Position numbers and translations under genes: made by a program. 47,280 bases of DNA from Streptomyces sp. PH10-H1 (GTDB lineage: Bacteria > Actinomycetota > Actinomycetes > Streptomycetales > Streptomycetaceae), in assembly GCF_030063355.1 (NCBI RefSeq), contig NZ_JASISZ010000037.1:32095-79374 (forward strand), written 5' to 3'. This document shows, one piece after another, positions 22,184 through 29,027 of this stretch. Within the stretch, counting starts at the first letter, position 1, and the number at the start of each line of letters is the position of its first letter. Under the pieces are notes generated by a model. The model saw only the letters and a program-made list of their open reading frames with translations. It was not told where the DNA came from and ran no database searches.

Positions 22184-22990
22184 ATGGGCGGCACGGAACA
22201 CCTCAGCGTGGAGCGCGTCGGCGCGACACTCGTACTGACCCTGAACCGGCCCGAGGCCAAGAACGCGCTCTCGCTGCCGATGCTGGTCGGTCTGTACGAC
22301 GGCTGGCTGGAGGCCGACGCGGACGACACCATCCGCTCCATCGTCCTCACCGGGGCCGGCGGCTCCTTCTGCGCCGGAATGGACCTCAAGGCGCTGGCCT
22401 CCGACGACGGCGCGATGGCCGGCCAGCAGTACCGCGACCGACTGAAGGCCGACCCCGACCTGCACTGGAAGGCGATGCTGCGCCATCACCGGCCGCGCAA
22501 ACCGGTGGTGGTCGCCGTGGAGGGTCACTGCGTGGCCGGCGGCACCGAGATCCTGCAGGGCACCGACATCCGGGTCGCGGGGGAGAGCGCCACCCTCGGC
22601 CTCTTCGAGGTCCGACGCGGGCTCTTCCCGATCGGCGGTTCCACCGTGCGGCTCGCCCGCCAGATCCCCCGCACCCACGCCCTGGAGATGCTGCTCACCG
22701 GACGCCCCTACTCCGCCGCGGAGGCGAAGGAGATCGGCCTGATCGGCCATGTCGTCCCGGACGGCACGGCGCTGGAGCGGGCCCTGGAGATCGCCGGACA
22801 GATCAACGCCAACGGGCCGCTGGCCGTCGAGGCCGTCAAGGCGTCCGTGTACGACACCGCGGAGATGACCGAGACCGAGGGGCTCAAGCACGAACTGGAG
22901 CGGGGCTGGCCGATCTTCGCCACCGCCGACGCCAAGGAGGGCCCCCGGGCCTTCGCCGAGAAGCGCCCCGCGGTCTTCAAGCGCGCCTGA
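22184..22990 (+). CDS. EchA19-like enoyl-CoA hydratase
   Basis: 268 aa crotonase-fold enzyme, predicted to add water to a 2-enoyl-CoA of a steroid-type side chain. ATG 22184 follows TTGGAGGCC. The oxyanion-hole region FCAGMDLKAL (about 62-71) is intact. The two catalytic Glu are Glu122 in GGTEILQGTDIRVAGE and Glu142 in LFEVRRG, with the same 20-residue spacing as Glu144/Glu164 of rat enoyl-CoA hydratase. The motifs RLARQIP, LLTGRPYSAAEAKEIGLIGHVVPDG and the C-terminal DAKEGPRAFAEKRPAVF closely follow mycobacterial EchA19. It starts a tight four-gene operon. Confidence 0.9.
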   Translation: MGGTEHLSVERVGATLVLTLNRPEAKNALSLPMLVGLYDGWLEADADDTIRSIVLTGAGGSFCAGMDLKALASDDGAMAGQQYRDRLKADPDLHWKAMLRHHRPRKPVVVAVEGHCVAGGTEILQGTDIRVAGESATLGLFEVRRGLFPIGGSTVRLARQIPRTHALEMLLTGRPYSAAEAKEIGLIGHVVPDGTALERALEIAGQINANGPLAVEAVKASVYDTAEMTETEGLKHELERGWPIFATADAKEGPRAFAEKRPAVFKRA

Positions 22991-23019
22991 CCCGGGGGAC
23001 CCAAGGAGAGATGCCGCCC

Positions 23020-23970
23020 ATGACCGAAGTCCTCAGCGCACCACTGGTCGTCGAGTTCCCGTTCACCCGCTCGCTCGGCCCCGTCCAGAGCGCCTTCCTC
23101 ACCGGCCTGCGCGAGCAGACCGTACTGGGGGTGCGCACCGGTGACGGCCGGGTGCTCGTACCGCCCGTCGAGTACGACCCCGTCACCTCGGCGGAACTGC
23201 GCGAACTGGTCGAGGTCGGCGCCGCCGGCACCGTCACCACCTGGGCCTGGAACCCCGATCCCAGCCGCAACCAGCCGCTCACCACCCCGTTCGCCTGGGT
23301 GCTGGTCCGCCTCGACGGCGCCGACACCGCGATCCTGCACGCGCTCGACGCGAACGGCCCGGACGCCGTCCGCACCGGCATGCGGGTGCGGATCCGCTGG
23401 GCCGGGGAGCGCGTCGGTGCGATCACCGACATCGCCTGCTTCGAACCGGACGACGGGACCGAGCCGGAGGAGAGCGCGGCCACCCCCCACACCGGCGAGT
23501 TCGCCGACCCGGTGACCGGCATCGTCGCCCCCGCCCGCCTCGACTACGTCTACAGCCCCGGCCGGGCCCAGTCGCGCTATCTCGCGGCACTCGAGGACAG
23601 CAAGATGATCGGCGAGCGCTGCCCGTCCTGCCGCAAGGTCTACATCCCGCCCCGCGGTGCCTGCCCCACCTGCGGCGTCGCCACCGAGGAACAGGTCGAA
23701 GTGGGCCCGGGCGGCACCGTCACCACCTTCTGCATCGTCAACATCAAGGCCCGCGGCCTCGACATCGAAGTGCCGTACGTCTACGCCCACATCGCCCTGG
23801 ACGGTGCGGACCTCGCCCTGCACGGACGCATCGGCGGCATCCGCTACGACCAGGTGCGGATGGGCATGCGCGTCGAACCCGTGTGGAGCGACGGCGGCGG
23901 CTTCCCCGACCACTACCGCCCGACCGGTGAGCCCGACGCCGGCTACGACACGTACAAGGAGATGGTCTAG
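23020..23970 (+). CDS. double OB-fold DUF35 zinc-ribbon protein (Rv3521-like)
   Basis: 316 aa. ATG 23020 is preferred over ATG 23011, which is only 2 nt from the AAGGAGAG site. Two DUF35-type modules are visible: the N-terminal one (about 25-145) has an OB fold without a zinc ribbon, and the second (about 180-300) carries Cys201, Cys204, Cys215 and Cys218 (ERCPSCRKVY, RGACPTCGV), then an OB fold. DUF35 proteins partner with thiolase-like lipid-transfer proteins; in ChsH2-Ltp2 this forms a steroid side-chain retro-aldolase. Its stop touches the start of the first thiolase-like gene, strongly suggesting a stoichiometric complex with those proteins. Confidence 0.88.
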   Translation: MTEVLSAPLVVEFPFTRSLGPVQSAFLTGLREQTVLGVRTGDGRVLVPPVEYDPVTSAELRELVEVGAAGTVTTWAWNPDPSRNQPLTTPFAWVLVRLDGADTAILHALDANGPDAVRTGMRVRIRWAGERVGAITDIACFEPDDGTEPEESAATPHTGEFADPVTGIVAPARLDYVYSPGRAQSRYLAALEDSKMIGERCPSCRKVYIPPRGACPTCGVATEEQVEVGPGGTVTTFCIVNIKARGLDIEVPYVYAHIALDGADLALHGRIGGIRYDQVRMGMRVEPVWSDGGGFPDHYRPTGEPDAGYDTYKEMV

Positions 23971-25110
23971 ATGCGTGACGTCGCGATCGTGGCCTTCGCC
24001 CAGAGCCGCCACGCCCGCAGCACGGCCGAGGTCTCCGAGGTCGAACTGCTGATGCCCGTCCTGCACGAGGCGCTCGGCCAAGTCGGCCTCAAGGCCGGCG
24101 ACATCGGTTTCACCTGCTCCGGATCCTCGGACTACCTCGCCGGCCGGGCCTTCTCCTTCACGATGGCGCTGGACGGCGTCGGCGCCTGGCCGCCGATCTC
24201 CGAATCACATGTCGAGATGGACGGCGCCTGGGCGCTCTACGAGGCATGGGTGAAGATCCTCACCGGCGAGGCGGAGACCGCGCTGGTGTACGCCTACGGC
24301 AAGTCCTCACCCGGCGACGTCCGCGAGGTCCTGACCCGCCAGCTCGACCCGTACTACGTCGCGCCCCTGTGGCCCGACCCGGTCGCGCTCGCCGCGCTCC
24401 AGGCGCGGGCCCTCATCGACGCCGGGCACACCAGCGAACCCGAACTGGCCGGCGTCGCCGCCCGAAGTCGCACCGCAGCGCGGGGCAACCCGTACGCGCA
24501 GCTCACCGATGTCCGCGACGGTGAGGACTACGTCGTCCAGCCGCTGCGCCGCCAGGACTGCCCGCCGGTCGGCGACGGCGCCGCCGCGATCGTGCTGGCA
24601 GCCGGGGACACCGCCCGCCGGCTGTGCGGACGGCCCGCGTGGATCCGGGGCATGGACCACCGGATCGAGGCCCACAGCCTCGGCGTACGCGACCTCACCG
24701 ACTCGCCGTCCACCCGGCTCGCGGCCGAGCGGGCCGGGGCCTTCGACGTGCCGGTCGACACCGCCGAGCTGCACGCGCCGTTCACCTCCCAGGAGGTCGT
24801 CCTGCGCAGGGCGCTGAAACTGGGCGACGACGTGCACGTCAATCCGTCCGGCGGTCCGCTCGCCGCCAACCCCGTCATGGCCGCCGGTCTCATCCGGCTC
24901 GGCGAGGCGGCCGCCCGCATCCACCGCGGTGAGTCCGACCGCGCCCTGGCCCACGCGACCTCGGGTCCCTGCCTGCAGCAGAACCTGGTCGCCGTCCTGG
25001 AAGGGGACGCGGCTGTGAGCGACGGACGCAAGGCCGCCGGGCCGCGGCTGTCCACGCAATCCGCACCTCTGCGCCGCGCGGCCGGAGAAGCGAACGAGGA
25101 GGCGCTATGA
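23971..25110 (+). CDS. thiolase-like lipid-transfer protein, Ltp4 type
   Basis: 379 aa. ATG 23971 follows the preceding TAG directly, with AAGGAGATG upstream. It has the thiolase fold (MRDVAIVAFAQS start, VGDGAAAIVLA, C-terminal NPSGGPLAANPVMAAGLIRLGEAA) but lacks the thiolase nucleophile: the usual C-x-S-G position reads HVEMDGAWAL, with no Cys. The His of the GHP motif is replaced (LAANP). Such proteins cannot be normal thiolases; the related Ltp2 acts as a retro-aldolase together with a DUF35 subunit. It matches Rv3522/ltp4 in order and neighbours. The last about 35 residues are a loose Ala/Arg-rich tail. Confidence 0.88.
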   Translation: MRDVAIVAFAQSRHARSTAEVSEVELLMPVLHEALGQVGLKAGDIGFTCSGSSDYLAGRAFSFTMALDGVGAWPPISESHVEMDGAWALYEAWVKILTGEAETALVYAYGKSSPGDVREVLTRQLDPYYVAPLWPDPVALAALQARALIDAGHTSEPELAGVAARSRTAARGNPYAQLTDVRDGEDYVVQPLRRQDCPPVGDGAAAIVLAAGDTARRLCGRPAWIRGMDHRIEAHSLGVRDLTDSPSTRLAAERAGAFDVPVDTAELHAPFTSQEVVLRRALKLGDDVHVNPSGGPLAANPVMAAGLIRLGEAAARIHRGESDRALAHATSGPCLQQNLVAVLEGDAAVSDGRKAAGPRLSTQSAPLRRAAGEANEEAL

Positions 25111-26273
25111 GCAAGGCACATGTGGCCGTCGTGGGCATCGGCCAGACCAAACACGTCTCCGCCCGGCACGATGTGTCGATCGCGGGGCTGCTCCGCGAAG
25201 CGGCCCTGCGGGCGCTGGCCGACGCGGAGCTCACCTTCGCCGACATCGACGCGGTCGTCATCGGCAAGGCACCGGACTTCTTCGAGGGCCTGATGATGCC
25301 GGAGCTGTATCTGGCGGACGCCCTCGGCGCCGTCGGCAAGCCGATGCTGCGCGTGCACACCGCCGGCTCGGTCGGCGGCTCGACCGCCCTGGTCGCCTCG
25401 AACCTGGTCGCGGCCCGGGTCCACCGCACCGTGCTGACCGTCGCGTTCGAGAAGCAGTCCGAGTCCAACGCCATGTGGGGGCTCTCGCTGCCGATCCCGT
25501 TCCAGCAGCCGCTGCTGGCCGGTGCCGGCGGATTCTTCGCCCCCCATGTGCGCGCCTACATGCGCCGTACCGGAGCGCCCGACCACATCGGCTCCCTCGT
25601 CGCCTACAAGGACCGCCGCAACGCGCTGAAGAACCCCTACGCCCACCTGCACGAGAAGGACATCACGCTGGAGAAGGTGCGGGCCGCCCCCATGCTGTGG
25701 GACCCGATCCGCTACTCCGAGACCTGCCCGTCCTCCGACGGCGCGGTCGCGATGGTGCTCACCGACACCGGGGGCGCGGCCCGCGCGCCGCGCCCGCCCG
25801 CCTGGCTGCACGGCGGTGCGATGCGCAGCGAGCCGACGATGTTCGCGGGCAAGGACTACGTCAGCCCGCAGGCCGGCAAGGACTGCGCCGCCGATGTGTA
25901 CCGGCAGGCCGGGATCACCGATCCGCGCAGGGAGATCGACGCGGTCGAGATGTATGTGCCGTTCTCCTGGTACGAACCGATGTGGCTGGAGAACCTCGGC
26001 TTCGCCGCCGAGGGGGAGGGCTGGAAGCTCACGGAAGCGGGCGTCACCGAACTCGACGGCGACCTGCCCGTCAATCCGTCGGGCGGTGTGCTGTCCACCA
26101 ACCCCATCGGCGCGTCCGGCATGATCCGTTTCGCCGAGGCGGCCCTGCAGGTGCGCGGCCAGGCCGGTGAGCACCAGGTGGACGGCGCCCGCCGGGCGCT
26201 CGGCCACGCGTACGGCGGCGGCGCGCAGTTCTTCTCGATGTGGCTCGTCGGCGCGGACCGGCCGACCACCTGA
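25107..26273 (+). CDS. thiolase-like lipid-transfer protein, Ltp3 type
   Basis: 388 aa. ATG 25107 overlaps the upstream TGA as ATGA and follows GAGGAGG, so it is coupled to the Ltp4-like gene. The N-terminal VAVVGIGQTKH and the RVHTAGSVGGSTALVASNLV helix show the thiolase fold, but the nucleophile Cys is Ala (HTAGSVGG). The C-terminal block is NPSGGVLSTNPIGASGMIR, with Asn in place of the GHP His, followed by GHAYGGGAQFFSMWLV. The two non-catalytic-looking thiolase paralogues plus the DUF35 protein suggest a heteromeric complex acting on a CoA-bound side chain. It matches Rv3523/ltp3 in order. Confidence 0.88.
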   Translation: MSKAHVAVVGIGQTKHVSARHDVSIAGLLREAALRALADAELTFADIDAVVIGKAPDFFEGLMMPELYLADALGAVGKPMLRVHTAGSVGGSTALVASNLVAARVHRTVLTVAFEKQSESNAMWGLSLPIPFQQPLLAGAGGFFAPHVRAYMRRTGAPDHIGSLVAYKDRRNALKNPYAHLHEKDITLEKVRAAPMLWDPIRYSETCPSSDGAVAMVLTDTGGAARAPRPPAWLHGGAMRSEPTMFAGKDYVSPQAGKDCAADVYRQAGITDPRREIDAVEMYVPFSWYEPMWLENLGFAAEGEGWKLTEAGVTELDGDLPVNPSGGVLSTNPIGASGMIRFAEAALQVRGQAGEHQVDGARRALGHAYGGGAQFFSMWLVGADRPTT

Positions 26274-26372
26274 TCGGGGGGTGTATCCGGGCAGCTTGTC
26301 CCATTGCCTGTCGGGCGATGGGCCCGGTGGCTAGGGTGGGTCGCGGATGACGATGTCGGGAGGAGAGCGGAC

Positions 26373-26612
26373 GTGGCCGAGAGCATCATCGGACAGCCGT
26401 TGACCAACGGTAAGAAGCCGCAGCTGGATCTTACGAGCGCGGATTGGCAGTCCAGCAGTCAGGGCACGGGCGACGTCCAGATCGCCTTTATCGAGGGCTA
26501 CATCGCGATGCGGGACGGGCGGAGCCCGGACGGGCCGGCGCTGATCTTCACCCCCGCCGAGTGGCGCGCCTTCGTACTCGGTGCGCGTGACGGTGAGTTC
26601 GACCTCACCTGA
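26373..26612 (+). CDS. DUF397 domain protein
   Basis: 79 aa. GTG 26373 follows GGGAGGAGAG. The DUF397 pattern is complete: LTSADWQSSSQGTGDVQIAFIEGYIAMRDGRSPDGPALIFTPAEWRAFVLGARDGEFDLT. Actinobacterial DUF397 proteins usually follow an XRE-family regulator and act as its small partner or toxin-like antagonist (as in the Scr1/Scr2 pairs). No such regulator adjoins this one, so it is an orphan that may pair with an unlinked partner. A TAGGGT sequence about 40 nt upstream (near 26332) may be its -10 element. Confidence 0.85.
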   Translation: MAESIIGQPLTNGKKPQLDLTSADWQSSSQGTGDVQIAFIEGYIAMRDGRSPDGPALIFTPAEWRAFVLGARDGEFDLT

Positions 26613-26636
26613 GGCGGCCGGACGAACCGCGTGCGC

Positions 26637-26912
26637 TCACGGCCACGGACCGAGTTCCGGAGGCGGCGAGACACCGCTGTCCCGGGCCGGCCGCCCGCCG
26701 TCGTAGGGATCGATCAGCTCGTCCTTCGGGGCGTACCGCGCCTGCCGTGCCAGCGCGAGGGCGACGCCCTCGAGGTGGCTGAGCAGATGCCCGCGGGTCC
26801 AGCCCGGCAGCGCGCTCGGAGCGCGGACGACGCTGTCGGTGAGGCCGTCGAGCAGCGCGGGCAGCCGTGGCCGGCCGGCGAGGATCGCCGGAATCGGGTC
26901 GGGGTGACTCAC
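26637..26912 (-). CDS. truncated maleylpyruvate-isomerase / DinB-type N-terminal protein
   Basis: 91 aa. GTG 26912 overlaps the PNPOx-like stop as GTGA. The sequence LPALLDGLTDSVVRAPSALPGWTRGHLLSHLEGVALALARQARYAP is the start of the mycothiol-dependent maleylpyruvate isomerase/DinB-like domain, including the His of the GHLLSHLE motif that would bind metal. Members of this family are normally more than 150 residues and carry two further His ligands; here the frame ends after PYDGGRPARDSG with a short Pro-rich tail. It is probably a remnant or a minimal, inactive form. Confidence 0.6.
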   Translation of the reverse strand: MSHPDPIPAILAGRPRLPALLDGLTDSVVRAPSALPGWTRGHLLSHLEGVALALARQARYAPKDELIDPYDGGRPARDSGVSPPPELGPWP

Positions 26913-27574
26913 GGCCACAGCAACTCCTTGTGCCAGCCGTCGGTGGAACGGCGGTAGTTGAGCCGGGTGTGGTTGCGATGCTTGTCGCCCTGCCAGAACT
27001 CGGCCTGCTCGGCCTGCACGCTGTACAGCGTCCACTCGGGCGCGACGAGGTCCGGTTCGCGCTCCAGCCGTGCCTGCGACTCCCGGAGGGCGGCGTCGCG
27101 GTCGGCGGGGGCGGTCAGCGGGCGGCTGGTGCGTCCCAGCAGCGCCTCGGCCCGCGCGCTCGCTCCCCGCGCCAGGAAGTCCGCGGCGCCGAGATCGGCG
27201 CTCTCCCGTGTCACGGGTCCGCGCACCCGGATCTGCCGGGCCTGGGCCGGCCAGTAGAAGGTCAGGGCGGCGTAGGGGCGCTCGGCGAGATCCTGGCCCT
27301 TGCCGCTGCCGGAGTGGGTGGCGAACTGCCAGCCCGCGCGGTCGCCGGTGCGGTCGAGGTTCTTCAGGATCAGTACCCGGGCCGACGGATCGCCGTCCGC
27401 GCCGGCCGTGGAGAGCGTCATCGCGTGCGGTTCGGGCACTCCGGACCGGATCGCCTCGAGCAGCCACTCGGTGAAGAGCGCGGCGGGATCGTCCGGGGTG
27501 TCCCCGGGATCGAAGGGGGGCAGGTCGCCCGCGAACACCTCCAGCTCGCGGAGTAGTTGACGGATCTCTGCCAT
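26909..27574 (-). CDS. pyridoxamine 5'-phosphate oxidase-like flavoprotein
   Basis: 221 aa. ATG 27574 follows GAGGGGGG. It has the PNPOx split-barrel pattern: PEPHAMTLSTAGADGDPSARVLILKNLD, the FMN-binding SGSGKGQDLAERPYAALTFYWPAQARQIRVRGPVTRESAD, and the C-terminal PNPOx dimerisation segment ending KHRNHTRLNYRRSTDGWHKELLWP. The usual C-terminal R-L-x-P is replaced by LLWP, so it may have another substrate than pyridoxine phosphate. It is translationally coupled to the truncated isomerase-like gene. An AATGCATT palindrome (27600-27607) lies near its start. Confidence 0.85.
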   Translation of the reverse strand: MAEIRQLLRELEVFAGDLPPFDPGDTPDDPAALFTEWLLEAIRSGVPEPHAMTLSTAGADGDPSARVLILKNLDRTGDRAGWQFATHSGSGKGQDLAERPYAALTFYWPAQARQIRVRGPVTRESADLGAADFLARGASARAEALLGRTSRPLTAPADRDAALRESQARLEREPDLVAPEWTLYSVQAEQAEFWQGDKHRNHTRLNYRRSTDGWHKELLWP

Positions 27575-27719
27575 GCGGCCCCCCTCGCCCTCAACGACTA
27601 ATGCATTGAGCTGAAGATAACATTAGGCCCACATCCGGGGTCGGAGTGATACGCAGAAGGAGCCGGTGCCGCACTCCCGCGCGGCCCGGCTCCTTCCTGC
27701 CCCCGTTCCCGGTCCCGGC

Positions 27720-28847
27720 TCAGCCGAGGCCGCCGCGGGTGATTCCGTTGGTGCCGTCGGGGCCGAAGAGATCCGACCAGGGCCGTTGTCTGCCGCCGCT
27801 CACCGCGGCGATACCGGATTCGCGGTAACGGGCGGTCTCCAGGGACCAGTCGAGATTGCCCCGCATCACATGGCGCATTGCCCGTACGTAGTCGTCCACC
27901 TGCTCCAGCAGGTCCGGCGCGGCGTCGTACTCGTCGAGCACCGCGGGCAGTCGTTCGGCGAGCGTCTGGAACCGCTGCACCCGCGCGTTGGCGGCCCGCG
28001 CGATGAGTCCCACGGCCTCCTCCAGCGTGTGGTCGGTGGTGTTCCGCAGCAGGATCACGCTGTTGTTGACATCCCCGGCCGCCATTTCCTTGTCCACGGA
28101 CATGATGTCGTTGACGAAGATCACCACATCCCCGGTGATCTCCCGCATCTCGGCCAGCGGGGACGTCGAGTGCAGCATCTCCGGCAGGGTGTAGCCGCCG
28201 CACCGTTCGGCGAAGTCAAGGCAGGGCTGGACGCCGATCGAGTCCCGCCGGCCCCGCAGGAAGGCGTCGAGGGTCAGCGGGGGCCGCTGCGTCCGGTTGA
28301 GGGCCTCCCAGTGGTAGGCGCGCAGATACTCCCGCCAGTGGTCGCGGAAGCGCTCCTGCCACACGGCCGGTGTGCCGGCCGCCGAGCGGACCCAGATGTC
28401 GCGGAAGCCGTCCGCGAGCGGGCTCGCCTGATGGCCGACGGGCGGATGGTTCACGGGCGGGGAGGAGGGGGAAGGGGGTTCGTAGAGGATGGACACCAGC
28501 GCGTCCACCTCGCGTTCCACGTCGTCAGGACGGCGCCCGAGAGGGCCGTCGAACTGGTCGTCGAAGATGAAGAACCAGGCGTTGAAGTCGGCGGCGAGGT
28601 CGAGATCCGGCCCGGTCGCCCGGGGGTAGAAGAACGCCATCAGGCGCTCCAGTCGCAGGGCGTCGTACTCCGAGACGCCGTAATCGGCACGGAGTATCCG
28701 GAGGTCGCGCAGCCACTGCAGGGTGTGCCGACGGGCCCTGTCGGCGTGCGGACTCGACCGTCCGGGGAAGGGGATGGACAGTAACGTGGTGCGTTCCGCG
28801 AGAATGTCGCGCGGAATGGCGCTGCTGGGGGCTGTGCTGTCCGTCAA
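27720..28847 (-). CDS. class I terpene synthase
   Basis: 375 aa from TTG 28847, chosen because CTGAGGCGG lies 8 nt upstream; an in-frame GTG at 28949 lacks a site. Metal motifs are intact: DDQFD (96-100) and the NSE triad NDIMSVDKE (246-254), with RRDSIG (about 200-205) supplying the pyrophosphate sensor Arg and ARYRE near the C-terminus the RY pair. It should ionise an isoprenyl diphosphate and cyclise it with Mg2+. Product not predictable; size and motifs fit a sesquiterpene cyclase. A Pro/Ser-rich insert (about 124-138) is unusual. It stands alone, with no P450 next to it, and is divergent from the first large regulator. Confidence 0.9.
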   Translation of the reverse strand: MTDSTAPSSAIPRDILAERTTLLSIPFPGRSSPHADRARRHTLQWLRDLRILRADYGVSEYDALRLERLMAFFYPRATGPDLDLAADFNAWFFIFDDQFDGPLGRRPDDVEREVDALVSILYEPPSPSSPPVNHPPVGHQASPLADGFRDIWVRSAAGTPAVWQERFRDHWREYLRAYHWEALNRTQRPPLTLDAFLRGRRDSIGVQPCLDFAERCGGYTLPEMLHSTSPLAEMREITGDVVIFVNDIMSVDKEMAAGDVNNSVILLRNTTDHTLEEAVGLIARAANARVQRFQTLAERLPAVLDEYDAAPDLLEQVDDYVRAMRHVMRGNLDWSLETARYRESGIAAVSGGRQRPWSDLFGPDGTNGITRGGLG

Positions 28848-28975
28848 GGTGCCCGCCTCAGGTCGGGTCGTGCCGGCCCGGGACCGTCCGGGCCGTTGGA
28901 GTGTGAACTGGCGTTTGCCATCTACCCGTTCGGAAGACGCGGATATCACCAGCGGGCACTACAGAGCGTCCCTGC

Positions 28976-28989
28976 GGGCGTACGCTCAG
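28976..28989 (+). promoter_or_regulatory. candidate promoter box before the first large regulator
   Basis: GGGCGTACGCTCAG contains TACGCT, which fits the TANNNT -10 pattern, 39 nt before ATG 29028. An almost identical box (GGGCGTACGCTGAG) precedes the second regulator. No convincing -35 element is shared, so this could also be a conserved operator. Confidence 0.3.
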
Positions 28990-29027
28990 CGCTACCTGCC
29001 GAACAGGCACGAGAACGGGATTCAGAC

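Noticed and set aside
27598..27624. CTAATG/CATTAG and AATGCATT symmetric elements upstream of the PNPOx-like gene as an operator
   Set aside because: Short arms with a long spacer and no second copy; not enough for a feature.
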